Assembly (NCBI GenBank): GCA_963756895.1
Contig: CAVWPI010000007.1
Span: 737,275 to 801,274, forward strand
Direction of reading: 5' to 3'
Length of the DNA stretch: 64,000 nucleotides
Source: DASUAS01 sp963756895
Lineage (GTDB): Bacteria > Actinomycetota > Acidimicrobiia > IMCC26256 > DASPTH01
Notes under the pieces: model-generated
Told to the model about the DNA's origin: nothing
What the model saw: the letters and a program-made list of their open reading frames with translations, nothing else
Database searches by the model: none
Shown: positions 1 through 10,930 of the stretch, in pieces
Numbering within the stretch: the first letter of the stretch is position 1
Layout of the letters: every line of letters starts with the position of its first letter
Position numbers and translations under genes: made by a program

Positions 1-456
1 GGGGTCGCCGGCGTGCATCTTGAACCCGTGTCCGTAGAACGACATCGACGCGGCGGCGAAGTCGATCTCGGTGCCTTCCCAGTCGAGCACCCGGCTGGCG
101 ACGCACGCGACCCCGGCGCGCCGCTCGAGCGTCGCGACCGCGGCGATGAGCCAGTGGGCGTCGGGACGGGCGTCGTTGTTGAGGAACGCCAGGTAGGTGC
201 CGGTCGCCGCCGCGGCCGCCCGGTTGCATCCACCCGCGAACCCGAGGTTCTTCTTCGACTCGATGAGCGTGACGTCGGGTGCGGCGGCGCGGATGCGCTC
301 CACGCTCCCGTCGCCAGACGCGTTGTCGACGACGATGACCTCGAGGTGCTCACGGGGCCAGTCGAGATCGGTGAGCCCTTCGACGCACGCGATGGTGTCG
401 TCGGCGCCGCGGTAGTTGACGATGATCACCGACACGCGGCTCGTGGCCGCGTTCAC
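1..456 (-). CDS. Family 2 glycosyltransferase, N-terminal part
   Basis: The leftward reading frame opens with a beta-strand/P-loop-like segment VSVIIVNYRG and continues with VDNASGD and LNNDARPD, the usual start and nucleotide-sugar/metal region of GT-A fold family 2 glycosyltransferases (rhamnosyl/mannosyltransferase type). About 150 residues are visible and the rest lies beyond the left edge. The GTG start overlaps the TGA of the upstream ATP-binding protein (GTGA), so it belongs to the same transcript as the polysaccharide exporter. It probably adds a sugar to the exported glycan; acceptor and donor cannot be told from the sequence. Confidence 0.85.
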   Translation of the reverse strand, partial: MNAATSRVSVIIVNYRGADDTIACVEGLTDLDWPREHLEVIVVDNASGDGSVERIRAAAPDVTLIESKKNLGFAGGCNRAAAAATGTYLAFLNNDARPDAHWLIAAVATLERRAGVACVASRVLDWEGTEIDFAAASMSFYGHGFKMHAGDP

Positions 457-1658
457 GCGAGGCCCTGGACGCCGAGCCCGTCCCACACGCCACCCAGCGA
501 GATCACGCCGCCGCTCTCCTCGGGCGTGCCCCGCTCGACGTCGAAGCGGATCGACCGGTGCCGGCAGTCGTACATGTGCATGCACGCGTAGTCGGAGATC
601 GATGCCCCGATGTCGTAGGTGCCCGGCACGAGCAGCAACCGGTCGACGTGGAGCTCGAGCGTGCCGGTGCCGTCGATGCGGTCGGCGGTGTACCCGTTGT
701 CGCGCGTGTTCGGCGACGTCACGTGCATGCCTTCGAGGGTGTGGATCGCGAACGAGAACACGGGCTTGTCGATCGCTTGATTGGCGCGGTACGTGAGGCG
801 GAACGTGACCTGATCGCCGGTGCGCACCGACGTGACCGATCGACCGTGGGCGTCGATGAGCTCGATGTCGTGGATGGTCACCTCGCCGGAGCCCCAACGG
901 GTTCCGTGCGTGCCGTCGTCGACCCGGTCCTCGTGCACGTCGCCGAGGTACGCGTCGACGACCTCGCCCGATGGGCCGACCGCAACCAGCGCACCGTGCT
1001 CGAGCAGCGCGAGCTGGTCGCACAGTGTCCGCATGGTGCCGAGCGCGTGGGACACGACGACGATGGTCTTGCCGCTCTCCTTCAGCTCGGCGAACTTCTC
1101 GTTGCACTTCCGCTGGAATTGCTCGTCGCCCACGGCGAGCACCTCGTCGACGAGCAGGATGTCGGGGTCGACGTTGATCGCCACCGAGAAGCCCAGGCGC
1201 ACGTACATGCCCGAGGAGTAGTTCTTCACCGGTGAGTCGATGAACTCGGTGAGACCGGCGAAGTCGACGATGTCGTCGAAGCGCGCGTCGAGCTGCTTCT
1301 TCGACATGCCGAGGATCGCGCCGTTGAGGTAGACGTTCTCGCGCCCGGAGAGCTCGGGATGGAACCCCGCGCCGAGCTCGAGCAGCGCGGAGATCTTGCC
1401 CGTGCTCGTGATCGCGCCCCGTTCGGGTCGCAGGATCTTGGCGATGCACTTCAGCAGGGTGCTCTTGCCGGAGCCGTTCTCGCCGATGAGGCCGAAGGTG
1501 GAGCCCTGCTCCACCTCGAACGAGACACCTTTGAGCGCGTCGAATTCCTTGTAACGGGCGCGCCGACCGCGCATGACCGCCGCCTTCAGCGACTGGTTGC
1601 GCTCGTCGTAGAGGCGGAACTTCTTCCAGACGTCGTCGACCACGATCGCCGCGCCCAC
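453..1658 (-). CDS. wzt: Polysaccharide ABC exporter, ATP-binding subunit with Wzt-type C-terminal domain
   Basis: A 401-residue ABC ATPase. The Walker A motif GENGSGKST lies near residues 59-67, followed by the signature NYSSGMYVRLGF and Walker B DILLVDEVLAVGD, all typical of the TagH/Wzt group that exports O-antigen or teichoic-acid-like polymers. The last 150 residues form a beta-rich extension (from about residue 265) like the Wzt carbohydrate-binding domain, which in characterised systems recognises the modified end of the glycan. The GTG start is 2 bases after the permease stop and fits the conserved N-terminus; the longer upstream frame is antisense to nothing and lacks similarity. It works with the preceding permease at the inner face of the membrane. 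Confidence 0.9.
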   Translation of the reverse strand: MGAAIVVDDVWKKFRLYDERNQSLKAAVMRGRRARYKEFDALKGVSFEVEQGSTFGLIGENGSGKSTLLKCIAKILRPERGAITSTGKISALLELGAGFHPELSGRENVYLNGAILGMSKKQLDARFDDIVDFAGLTEFIDSPVKNYSSGMYVRLGFSVAINVDPDILLVDEVLAVGDEQFQRKCNEKFAELKESGKTIVVVSHALGTMRTLCDQLALLEHGALVAVGPSGEVVDAYLGDVHEDRVDDGTHGTRWGSGEVTIHDIELIDAHGRSVTSVRTGDQVTFRLTYRANQAIDKPVFSFAIHTLEGMHVTSPNTRDNGYTADRIDGTGTLELHVDRLLLVPGTYDIGASISDYACMHMYDCRHRSIRFDVERGTPEESGGVISLGGVWDGLGVQGLA

Positions 1659-1660
1659 CG

Positions 1661-2485
1661 TCAGACCTCCTCGGCGAGTCGGCGGTCGAGCTTGCCGAAC
1701 ACCCAGTAGCCCACCAGCAACATGCCGATCGCCCACATCGAGATGTACGCGAGGTCCCAGAGTGGTGGGAAGCGCAGGTCGTAGAGCACGTCGCGGAACG
1801 CGCCCACGAAACGCACCAGCGGGTTGAGCGAGTAGATCCGCAACAGTGGGATCTCGACGCCGAACACGGTCGCGTGCACGGGCACGAACCGGATCGGGTA
1901 GACGATCGGCACGGTGTAGAAGATCACCTGCAGCGCGATCGCGATCAGGTACTGCACGTCGCGGAAGTAGACGTTGCACACCGACAGCACGAGCGCGCAC
2001 CCGAAGACGAATACCGCTTCGATCGCGATGAGCAGGATCATCACCGGGATCCAGGGCAGGACCATGTTGCCGGCAAGGAGCAGGATGGCGCAGAGCACGC
2101 CCATCTCGATGAGCATCGTGACCACCAACGAGGCGGTGCCCGACACCACGAGGAGCTCGCGGGGGAAGTACACCTTCTTGATGAGGTTGCCGTTGCCGAC
2201 GATCGAACCCAGCCCCATGTTGAGGCCGTTCTGGAACAGGTTCCACGGGACGAGCGCGCACAGCAGGAACAGCGCGAACGAGTGCAGGCCGCTCGGGTGC
2301 CCGGTCGGGGGGTCGATCTTCAGGAAGTAGCTGAAGACCAGCGAGTAGATCGCCACGGTCGCCAGCGGGTTGAGCAGCGACCACGTCCAGCCGAGGACCG
2401 ACTTCTTGTAGCGGCCCCGTAGCTCGCGGAGCGTGAGATTGATCGCGAGATCGTGCGTACCCGCGAACTCCTGCAAGCGAGACAT
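1661..2485 (-). CDS. wzm: Polysaccharide ABC exporter, permease subunit
   Basis: A 274-residue integral membrane protein with about six hydrophobic segments. The N-terminal LTLRELRGRYKKSVLGW followed by LLNPLA is the hallmark of ABC-2 type TagG/Wzm permeases. With the ATPase immediately downstream (2-base gap) it forms the exporter that moves a lipid-linked polysaccharide across the cytoplasmic membrane. First gene of a three-gene unit permease-ATPase-glycosyltransferase. Frame is intact and length normal for the family. Confidence 0.9.
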   Translation of the reverse strand: MSRLQEFAGTHDLAINLTLRELRGRYKKSVLGWTWSLLNPLATVAIYSLVFSYFLKIDPPTGHPSGLHSFALFLLCALVPWNLFQNGLNMGLGSIVGNGNLIKKVYFPRELLVVSGTASLVVTMLIEMGVLCAILLLAGNMVLPWIPVMILLIAIEAVFVFGCALVLSVCNVYFRDVQYLIAIALQVIFYTVPIVYPIRFVPVHATVFGVEIPLLRIYSLNPLVRFVGAFRDVLYDLRFPPLWDLAYISMWAIGMLLVGYWVFGKLDRRLAEEV

Positions 2486-2530
2486 TGCTCCCTCACGCTA
2501 CCGGACCACCCTGGTGGAACTCCGGACGAG

Positions 2531-3382
2531 TCAGCCCAGCAGTGCCCGCGGCAGGAGGTCCATGCCGAATCCGGTGAGGATCGCGAGATACATGAGCCCC
2601 GTCGCTGCCATCACGGCCGAGTACGAGCGCTCCTTGAGCGCGAACCAGGTGGCGACGACCAGGCCGATGGTGGTGACCGACGCGACCACCCACATCCAGC
2701 CCATCAGCCCGCCGTAGCCGTCGTCGACGCTGCCGTTCAGCACCGACACCATGCCGACCGGGATCAGGTAGACGACGAGCTCGAAGGGCCAGAGCGCACC
2801 CACCGCCTTGACCATCTCCTTGATCGGGTCACGGCCGAGGCCGGGCTGCACCAGGTACCAGTGCCCGAGGAGCATGGCGTCGGACACGGCACCGAGGAAG
2901 CACGCCCCCACCACCAGGCGAGCGAGGCTCAGCGCGTAGTCACCGCCGACGAACGACGCGGCCCCGAAGAGCCCGACGACGCCGAGCACCGGCGCGAGCA
3001 GGTCGAGACGGGGATCGAACTCCGGCAGCGGTTCGTGATCGTCGTCGGGATCGACCCGGCCCGTCATCGCCGCGACCCGCGCCGTGCGCCGCTCGCGCGT
3101 CTCCTGCTGCCCACGCACACCCGCGGCCCGGCGCACGTACGACTGGAGCAGAGCGACGCCCGCGGCGAGCGCCATCAGCGCGGTGGCCACGTTGCGGATC
3201 AGCGCGCCGGTCCCCTCGTCGCCCGCGCCCGACACCACGGACAGGATGGCCATCACGCCGTAGGAGATGCGGAGCAGCCAGCCGTACCCGATGCCCACCT
3301 CGCGACGACGGGTGGTGACCCAGCAGAACAGGAGCCCACCGGTGGCCCACTGCGCGAGCAGGGTCGCGAGGTCGAGCTGCAT
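2531..3382 (-). CDS. Multi-pass membrane protein of unknown function
   Basis: A 283-residue protein with roughly seven to eight hydrophobic segments, split by a charged cytoplasmic-looking loop (residues about 85-120, rich in Arg, Asp and Glu). The ATG is 2 bases beyond the stop of the M24 peptidase, so the two are probably cotranscribed at the end of the lpd-sucB-lipB-lipA block. I recognise no catalytic motif. A longer frame upstream exists only because it runs antiparallel through the peptidase gene and is not credible. Confidence 0.75.
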   Translation of the reverse strand: MQLDLATLLAQWATGGLLFCWVTTRRREVGIGYGWLLRISYGVMAILSVVSGAGDEGTGALIRNVATALMALAAGVALLQSYVRRAAGVRGQQETRERRTARVAAMTGRVDPDDDHEPLPEFDPRLDLLAPVLGVVGLFGAASFVGGDYALSLARLVVGACFLGAVSDAMLLGHWYLVQPGLGRDPIKEMVKAVGALWPFELVVYLIPVGMVSVLNGSVDDGYGGLMGWMWVVASVTTIGLVVATWFALKERSYSAVMAATGLMYLAILTGFGMDLLPRALLG

Positions 3383-3384
3383 CG

Positions 3385-4479
3385 CTAACCGACGATCGCG
3401 AGATCGCGTGCCGCGTGGTTGAGTCGCTCGGGGCCGGCGTCGGTCGCGACCACGATGTCCTCGAGCCGGAGCCCGAAGCGACCCGGCACGTAGATGCCCG
3501 GTTCCACGCTGAACGCGTGCCCGGCGACCAGCGGCGTCGCGTTGCCCGAGACCACGTACGGATCCTCGTGGGCCTCGGTGCCGATGCCGTGACCGGTGCG
3601 GTGCACGAAGAAGTCGCCGTAGCCGGCTTCGGTGATCACCGCGCGCGCCGCAGCGTCGACCGCTTCGCAGGGAGTGCCGACGGTCGCGGCTTGCACGCCG
3701 GCCTCTTGCGCGGCGAACAGCACCTCGTAGGCCTCGCGCACCTCGGCGTCGACCTCGCCGACGACGAACATGCGCGTGATGTCGGAGCAGTACCCGTGCA
3801 TCGTGCCGCCGAAGTCGCAGAGCACGACGTCGCCGTCGACGATCACGCGATCGCTCGGGTCGTGGTGCGGGCTGGCCGCGTTGGCCCCCGCGGCCACGAT
3901 GGCGAAATTGGCGCGCTCGTGACCGCCTTCGAGCATGCGCTCCACCAACTCGCGGTGCACCTCGAGCTCGGTGCGGCCCGCGAACGGGCGGTCGCGCATG
4001 GCCTGCGCGACGTCGTCGACCACCGTGGCGGCGGCGCGCAGGGCCGCGATCTCGGCCACGTCCTTCACGACGCGGAGCGGACCGGTGACGTCGGTGGCGC
4101 GCCGGAACTCGACGTCGGGCAGCGCGCGCTGCAGGTCGAGCACGAACCGCGCCCACGTGTGATCGCCGATCGCGGCCGACGTGGTGTCGGGCGCGAGTCC
4201 CACGACGAGGCCGGCCACGATCTCGATCGGATCGTCGGTCTCGTCCCAGGTGAACAGCTCGAACGCGTCGGGCTGCTCGACGACGCGCGGCGCCTCGAGC
4301 GTGGGTACGACCAGCACCGCGTCGGCGTCGACCGGGACGACGAGCATGGTCAGCCGCTCGAGCGGCATCGCCTCGTACCCGGTGAGGTATGGGAGGTCGG
4401 CGCCGGTGGAGAGCAGCAGGACGTCGACGCCGAGCTCCCGCATGCGCGCCCTCGCGCGATCGAGACGCTCGACGTACAC
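3385..4479 (-). CDS. M24 family metallopeptidase (Xaa-Pro dipeptidase/aminopeptidase-like)
   Basis: A 364-residue protein with a creatinase-like N-terminal domain (residues 1-135) and a pita-bread M24 domain. The five metal ligands are recognisable: Asp in LCDFGG, Asp in YCSDITR, His in HRTGHGIG, Glu in VEPGIYV and Glu in RLEDIV. Such enzymes remove or cleave before proline using two divalent metal ions in the cytoplasm. The GTG start lies 1 base after the proposed lipA stop. It closes a run of lipoate genes but has no obvious mechanistic link with them. Confidence 0.88.
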   Translation of the reverse strand: MYVERLDRARARMRELGVDVLLLSTGADLPYLTGYEAMPLERLTMLVVPVDADAVLVVPTLEAPRVVEQPDAFELFTWDETDDPIEIVAGLVVGLAPDTTSAAIGDHTWARFVLDLQRALPDVEFRRATDVTGPLRVVKDVAEIAALRAAATVVDDVAQAMRDRPFAGRTELEVHRELVERMLEGGHERANFAIVAAGANAASPHHDPSDRVIVDGDVVLCDFGGTMHGYCSDITRMFVVGEVDAEVREAYEVLFAAQEAGVQAATVGTPCEAVDAAARAVITEAGYGDFFVHRTGHGIGTEAHEDPYVVSGNATPLVAGHAFSVEPGIYVPGRFGLRLEDIVVATDAGPERLNHAARDLAIVG

Positions 4480-4480
4480 G

Positions 4481-5425
4481 TCAGCTGACCTGGGACGGTT
4501 CCGTCGCCGCGCTTGGCGTGGTAGCTGGAGCGGACGAGCGGTCCGGCTTCGACGTGACGGAATCCGAGGCTCTCCGCGTAGGCACCGAGCTCTGCGAACT
4601 CATCGGGCGTCCACCACCGGGCGACCGGCAGGTGCTGGGGCGACGGTCGCAGGTACTGGCCGAGGGTGAGCACGTCGACGCCGACGTTGCGCAGATCGGC
4701 GATGGCGCCGCGCAGCTCGTCGGCCGTCTCACCCATGCCCAGGATGATGCCCGATTTCGTGAGCTGACCTGCATCCGAGGACCGCGCCAGGAGCGCGAGG
4801 AGCGCGCGTACGCCGCCGACGGTCGCGCCGCACGGTGGAGGCGGGCCACCGTCTCGAGGTTGTGGTTCAGGACGTCGGGGCGGGCGGCGTAGATCACGTC
4901 GAGGGCGGCGGTCGACCCCTTGCAATCGGGGATCAGCACTTCGACCTTCGTACCGGGGCTGAGCGCACGGATCGCCGCGATGGTGGCCGCGAACCCGGCC
5001 GCCCCACCGTCGGGGATGTCGTCGCGGGCGACGCTGGTGATGACCGCGTGCTCGAGCCCGAGGGTGGCGACGGCGTCGGCGACCCGGCGGGGCTCGTCGG
5101 GATCGAGCGGGAGCGGCTTGCGGGTGTCGACGAGGCAGAAGCCGCACGCCCGCGTGCACCGGTCGCCCAGGATCATGAACGTGGCCGTGTGGTCGGCCCA
5201 GCACTCGTAGATGTTGGGACAGCCCGCTTCCTCGCACACGGTGTGGAGGTCGAGCTGCTGCACGAGGCGCTTGGTCTCACGGAAGTTGGCGCCGAGGTCG
5301 GCCTTCACCCGCATCCACTCGGGACGACGGGTACCGGGGCCGTCGACCGATTCCTGCACCCCGGCCTCGGCCAGGCGACCCAGGAGCCGGACCGGCGCGC
5401 CGCACCGACGCATTGGCCGACGCAT
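4481..5425 (-). CDS. lipA: Lipoyl synthase (frame broken by indel)
   Basis: Radical SAM enzyme that inserts two sulfurs into octanoyl groups on the lipoyl domain. The auxiliary cluster motif CEEAGCPNIYEC and the radical SAM motif CTRACGFC are both present in the N-terminal half, and the C-terminal LVRSSYHA carries the conserved serine ligand. The reading frame switches near position 4800, where one base appears to be missing in the segment coding for YARSLALLAR; the frame also changes again in the last ten codons before the TGA at 4481. The start is uncertain: two ATGs (5425, 5413) sit in 12-bp repeats, preceding the conserved RPEWMRVKADLG segment. Follows lipB, and acts with it on the E2 protein encoded upstream. 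Confidence 0.9.
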   Translation of the reverse strand: MRRPMRRCGAPVRLLGRLAEAGVQESVDGPGTRRPEWMRVKADLGANFRETKRLVQQLDLHTVCEEAGCPNIYECWADHTATFMILGDRCTRACGFCLVDTRKPLPLDPDEPRRVADAVATLGLEHAVITSVARDDIPDGGAAGFAATIAAIRALSPGTKVEVLIPDCKGSTAALDVIYAARPDVLNHNLETVARLHRAARPSAAYARSSRSWRGPRMQVSSRNRASSWAWVRRPTSCAAPSPICATSASTCSPSASTCDRRPSTCRSPGGGRPMSSQSSVPTRRASDSVTSKPDRSSAPATTPSAATEPSQVS

Positions 5426-6154
5426 TGGCCGACGCGTTGCCCGACGTGGCGACGTCGTCGCTCCCCATCGCGGCGCGGGTGAACACGCTGAGGTCGTCGG
5501 GGTGCTCGCGCCAGACGACGTCCTGCCGCTCGAGCGCCGACGCTCCGAAGCGAGCCGAGAACTGCGCGACGACCGCGTCGACGACGGTGCGCAGCTCCGG
5601 CGCCTCGCCGAGCACCGCGGCCATCGACGTGACGCCGCGTTCGCGGATGCCGCACGGCACGATGTGGTCGAACATGGCGAGGTCGGGGTCGACGTTGAGC
5701 GCGAACCCGTGACGGGTGCGCCCCCGTGCCACCTTCACGCCGATGGCGGCGATCTTCTCGTCGCCCACCCACACCCCGGTGTACCGCGGCTCGCGGTGCG
5801 CCTCGATGCCGAAGCCCGCGAGCGCGCCGATGAGCACGTCCTCCAGCAGGCGCACGTACGCCACGACGTCGCGGAGGCCGTCGCGCCACTCGGGCAGGGT
5901 CACGACCGGGTAGCCGACGAGCTGACCGGGGCCGTGGTACGTGACGTCACCGCCGCGGTCGACGTGCGCCAGCTCGGCGCCGACCGAGGCCGGTGGCACG
6001 AGCACGTGCGCCGGATCGGCCGTGCTGCCGAGCGTGTAGACGTGCGGGTGCTCGAGGAGGAGCAGGTAGTCGTCGGACGCGCGCTCGTGCAGCGCCCGCT
6101 GCAGGCGGTCGGCCTCCCCGTAGGGCACCCGACCGAGCCAGCGCGCCCGCAGCA

Positions 6155-6155
<1 letters not shown>
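5277..6155 (-). CDS. lipB: Octanoyltransferase
   Basis: Transfers octanoate from acyl carrier protein to the lipoyl domain of 2-oxoacid dehydrogenase E2. The family motif RGGDVTYHGPGQLVGYP, the lysine in KIAAIGVKVARG, HGFALNVDPD and the catalytic cysteine in HIVPCGIRERG are all visible in the first 180 residues. The ATG overlaps the sucB stop by one base (TGATG). The open frame continues about 70-90 residues beyond the normal family end, through NAS repeats and into the lipA coding region; either the tail is real or an indel hides the true stop near 5400. Confidence 0.9.
5407..5442. repeat. Three 12-bp tandem repeats at the lipB/lipA junction
   Basis: Two perfect copies of GACGCATTGGCC and a third with two changes. 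In the lipB frame (minus strand) they code for the repeated tripeptide-like pattern N-A-S-A; in the lipA frame each perfect copy provides an ATG, giving two tandem candidate starts 12 bases apart. Variation in copy number would lengthen or shorten both proteins without a frameshift. Confidence 0.8.
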
Positions 6156-7703
<1,548 letters not shown>

Positions 7704-7743
7704 TGCGTACTCCTCGGGTGGGGTGGTCGGGGATTCGGTGTGA

Positions 7744-9135
7744 CTAGTGGAGCGAGCGACCGGTGAGCGCGAGCGCAGCTTCGCCGAACACCTCGCTCAA
7801 GGTGGGATGCGGATGGATCAGCGCGGCGATGTCGGCGGCGTTGGCCTCCCAGTTCACGCTGAGGTACCCCTCGCCGAGCAACTCGGTGGCCCACGGTCCG
7901 GCGAAGTGCGCACCCAACAGGAGACCGTCCGCGTCGGTGACCAGCTTCACGAGGCCCTCGGTGTCGCCGAGGATCATCGCCCGGGCGTCACCGGCGAACC
8001 GGTGCGTCGTGACCTGGACGTCGTGACCCCGCTCGCGTGCCTGCTCCTCGGTGAGACCGCACCAGGCGACCTCGGGGTGCGAGTACACGACCCAGGGGAC
8101 CTTCTCGTAGTCGATCGGCGTGACCGGCTCGCCGAGGATCGTCTTCACGATCACGATGGCCTCCGCGAACCCGACGTGCGCCAGCGCGGGCGTGTCGACC
8201 ACGTCGCCCGCCGCGAACACACCGGGCACGGTGGTGCGCATCTCGCCGTCGACCACCACGAAGCCCCGGTCGTCGATCTCAACGCCCGAGGCTTCGAGCC
8301 CGAAGCCACCGCTGCGCGGCGCCCGACCGACCGACACGATGATCTTGTCGACGACGACGGACTTCTCCCCCGCGTCGGTCTCCCACGTGACCGTGAGCTC
8401 GGTGGCGCCTTCGATCCCGGTGACCCGCGCCGAGGTGTTGACGCTGATCCCGCGCTTCTTGAACGAGCGGGCGACGACGTTGCCGGCGTCGGTGTCGGTG
8501 GCGGCGAGGATGCGCGGCAGCGCCTCGATGATGGTGACCTCGCTGCCCATGTCGGCGAGCATCGACGCGAACTCGGCGCCGATCACCCCACCGCCGATGA
8601 TGGCGACGCGCGCGGGCAGGTCGTCGAGCTCGAGCACGTGGTCGGACGACAGCACCCGGGCGCCGTCGAAGTCGAGGCGCGGCAGCGAACGCGGGTAGGA
8701 ACCGGTGGCCAGCACCAGGTTGGCGCCCTCCACCTCGGTGCCGTCGGCGAGTCGCACCCGGTGCGCGGCCGCGTCGGCGACCTCGCCGCGCTGGCCGAAC
8801 ACGGTGACCTTGCGCCCCTTCAGGAGGGTCTCGAGGCCCTTGGTCAGCCGGTCGACGACCTCGCGCTTGCGGGCCTGCGAGCGGGCCAGGTCGAGCGAGG
8901 GGGCCCCGGCGTCGATGCCGAAGTCGGGAGCCCGCTGGATCGTGCGCAGCACCTCGGCCGTCTGGAGAAGCTCCTTGGCCGGGATGCAACCCCGGTGCAG
9001 GCACGTCCCGCCGACTCGACCCTCTTCCACGAGTGCGACGTCGAGCCCCGCCGCCGCGCCGTAGAGCGCGGTCGCGTAGCCCGCCGGACCGCCACCCAGG
9101 ATCACGACGTCGAATTGCTCGGCCAGGACGGCCAC
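7744..9135 (-). CDS. lpdA: Dihydrolipoyl dehydrogenase (E3)
   Basis: A 463-residue flavoprotein disulfide reductase. FAD-binding GGGPAGYATALYG at residues 14-26, redox-active disulfide GGTCLHRGCIP (Cys45 and Cys50), NAD-binding GGGVIGAEFASMLADMG, second FAD motif GVFAAGDV, and the C-terminal catalytic His in HPHPTLSE. It reoxidises the dihydrolipoyl arm of the E2 encoded 40 bases downstream, passing electrons to NAD+. First gene of the leftward block; frame intact and full length. Confidence 0.95.
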   Translation of the reverse strand: MAVLAEQFDVVILGGGPAGYATALYGAAAGLDVALVEEGRVGGTCLHRGCIPAKELLQTAEVLRTIQRAPDFGIDAGAPSLDLARSQARKREVVDRLTKGLETLLKGRKVTVFGQRGEVADAAAHRVRLADGTEVEGANLVLATGSYPRSLPRLDFDGARVLSSDHVLELDDLPARVAIIGGGVIGAEFASMLADMGSEVTIIEALPRILAATDTDAGNVVARSFKKRGISVNTSARVTGIEGATELTVTWETDAGEKSVVVDKIIVSVGRAPRSGGFGLEASGVEIDDRGFVVVDGEMRTTVPGVFAAGDVVDTPALAHVGFAEAIVIVKTILGEPVTPIDYEKVPWVVYSHPEVAWCGLTEEQARERGHDVQVTTHRFAGDARAMILGDTEGLVKLVTDADGLLLGAHFAGPWATELLGEGYLSVNWEANAADIAALIHPHPTLSEVFGEAALALTGRSLH

Positions 9136-9299
9136 CTCCTCGAGTTCACCGGCGCGGCGCAGGAGCGCCCCACCCGGCGATCAATTGCGGAATCCCGCCA
9201 TTCTTCCAGGCGGAACCCCGATTTCGGTCATTGCGTTCCCGAACATTCACTCGACCCCTTCCCGACCGGCCTTGACCAGCACGGTCGGGCCGCCCCGGA

Positions 9300-9389
9300 T
9301 CACCGGGCGAGCAGGATCTGTACCGCGCCGGCGGTGAGGATCGCCACCCCGGTCAGCGCCGCGAGGATGAGGAGGGTCCGGGTGCTCAT
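9300..9389 (-). CDS. Possible 29-residue single-span membrane peptide
   Basis: A short frame with an ATG start, a hydrophobic stretch of about 20 residues (LLILAALTGVAILTAGAVQ) and a final Arg before the stop. It lies in the 420-base interval between lpdA and the divergent flippase gene, separate from both. Nothing beyond the amphipathic composition supports expression, so this is only a candidate; the rest of the interval holds no other coding signal I can see. Confidence 0.3.
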   Translation of the reverse strand: MSTRTLLILAALTGVAILTAGAVQILLAR

Positions 9390-9511
9390 CGGGCCCAATC
9401 CTCGCGCCCGGCGTCCGTCCGCTGGTACCCGGGGCGCCGGGGTCGCGCCGATATGCTGACTCGCCGGGCATCGCCGGGCCGGCGAAGTGCCCACGTTCCA
9501 GGCCACCGCCT

Positions 9512-9544
9512 TCCCGGACCCCATCCCGGACCCATCCCGGACCC
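9512..9544. repeat. Three 10-11-bp tandem repeats before the flippase start
   Basis: Near-perfect copies of TCCCGGACCC(A), 14 to 46 bases upstream of the flippase ATG at 9558. They lie in the presumed 5' leader; no function can be assigned. Confidence 0.6.
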
Positions 9545-9557
9545 GTCGCGAGAGAGC

Positions 9558-10914
9558 ATGTCGCAGCGCGCACAACGACTCATCGAAGCCGCTCGCAAGC
9601 TGCCGGTCCCCGAGGGGACCTACGCCGTCGGCCTCGGACTCCTGATCTCGGGCATCACCGCGTACGGCTTCCAGATCCTCGCGTTCAAGGGGCTCACGAA
9701 GTCGGAGTACGCGGCCCTCAACGGGCTCTGGATCCTCGTGTTCGTCGTCGCGCCGGGGTTCTTCCTGCCGTTGGAGCAGGAGGTCGGCCGCGCGGTCGCC
9801 GACCGCCGCTCGCGTCTGATCGGCGGCGGACCGGTGGTGCGCAAAGCGGCACAAGCGGGCCTGATCCTCGCCCTGTCGCTGATGGCGCTCTCGGTCCTCG
9901 GCTTCGAGGCGTTCGGGTTCACCGACCGGCTCTTCCACGGCCAGGAGGTGCTGCTCGTCTGCTTCGTGATCGCGCTCGGCACGTACGCGGTGCAGCACAT
10001 CACGCGCGGCACGCTCTCGGGCAACGGCCGCTTCGGGCCCTACGGCATGATCCTCGGCGCCGAGGGCGTGTTCCGGATCCTGCCCGTGATCGTGGTGTAC
10101 GCCGCCGGCGTCGACGACCTGCTCTGGTACGGCCTGGCGCTGGCGATCCCGCCCGTCCTGGCCAGCATCGTCTCGGTGTGGGGCCAGCGCGGGCTGCATG
10201 GAACCCGGCCCCGACGCCGAGTGGTCGGAGCTCTCGACCAACCTCACGCTCCTGTTCCTCGGGTCGCTCGCCGCCCAGGCCCTGAGCTACGCGGCCGCCC
10301 TCGGCGTGCTGGTGCTGGCGCAGGGGAAGGCGGAGCGGGATGCGGCGGCCGACTTCATCGTCGGGTTCTTCATCGCCCGCATCCCGATCCTCCTCTTCCA
10401 GGCCATCCAGGCCGCACTGCTCCCGAAGCTCGCCGCGCTCTCCGGCGCCGGGAAGCACGCCGACTTCCGCTCGGGCCTCAAGAAGCTGGCGATGATCGTG
10501 GTCGGTGTCGGCGTGCTCGGCGTCATCTGCGGCGCCACCATCGGGCCGACGGTCGGCGAGATCCTCTTCGGCGACAAGTTCAACCTCGGCAGCCGCGACC
10601 TCACGCTCCTGTTCCTCGGCAGCGCGGCCTTCATCCTCGCCCTCACCCTGGCGCAGGCGTTGATCGCGCTGCTCGGCCACGGGCGCGCGCTGATCGCGTG
10701 GGCGGTCGGACTCGTCCTGTGCGTCGGGGTCATGGCGCTGGGCAGCTCGGCCACCATCGACGACCTCTTCCTCCGGGTGGAGCTCGGGTACCTCGCCGGC
10801 TGCCTCGGCGCCGCGGTGATGATGACGATCTTCCTGATCGCCCGCTTGCGTTCGCAAGAGGGCGACCTGAGCGTGCTCATCGAGGCCATCGAGCACGAGC
10901 CGCTCGAGATCTGA
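9558..10914 (+). CDS. Polysaccharide flippase-like multi-pass membrane protein (frame broken by indel)
   Basis: About 450 residues with 12 or more hydrophobic segments, resembling oligosaccharide-lipid flippases (MOP/Wzx superfamily): an N-terminal half ending with WGQRG and a C-terminal half beginning MEPGPDAEWSELSTNLTLLFLG. An extra C at 10197 (CTG-C-ATG) shifts the frame between the halves. Followed 16 bases later by a glycosyltransferase and a GDP-sugar reductase, so it probably moves lipid-linked glycan intermediates across the membrane. Start ATG at 9558 gives the conserved-looking N-terminus; the longer upstream frame is repeat-rich. Confidence 0.75.
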
Positions 10915-10930
10915 TCCCGCGGCCCACTCG

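Noticed and set aside
7747..9459. 570-codon open frame on the plus strand opposite lpdA, and similar long antisense frames (58053-59948, 59819-61723, 3415-4488)
   Set aside because: They mirror well-conserved genes on the other strand, are rich in Arg, Asp, Val and His as expected for high-GC shadow frames, and show no motif.
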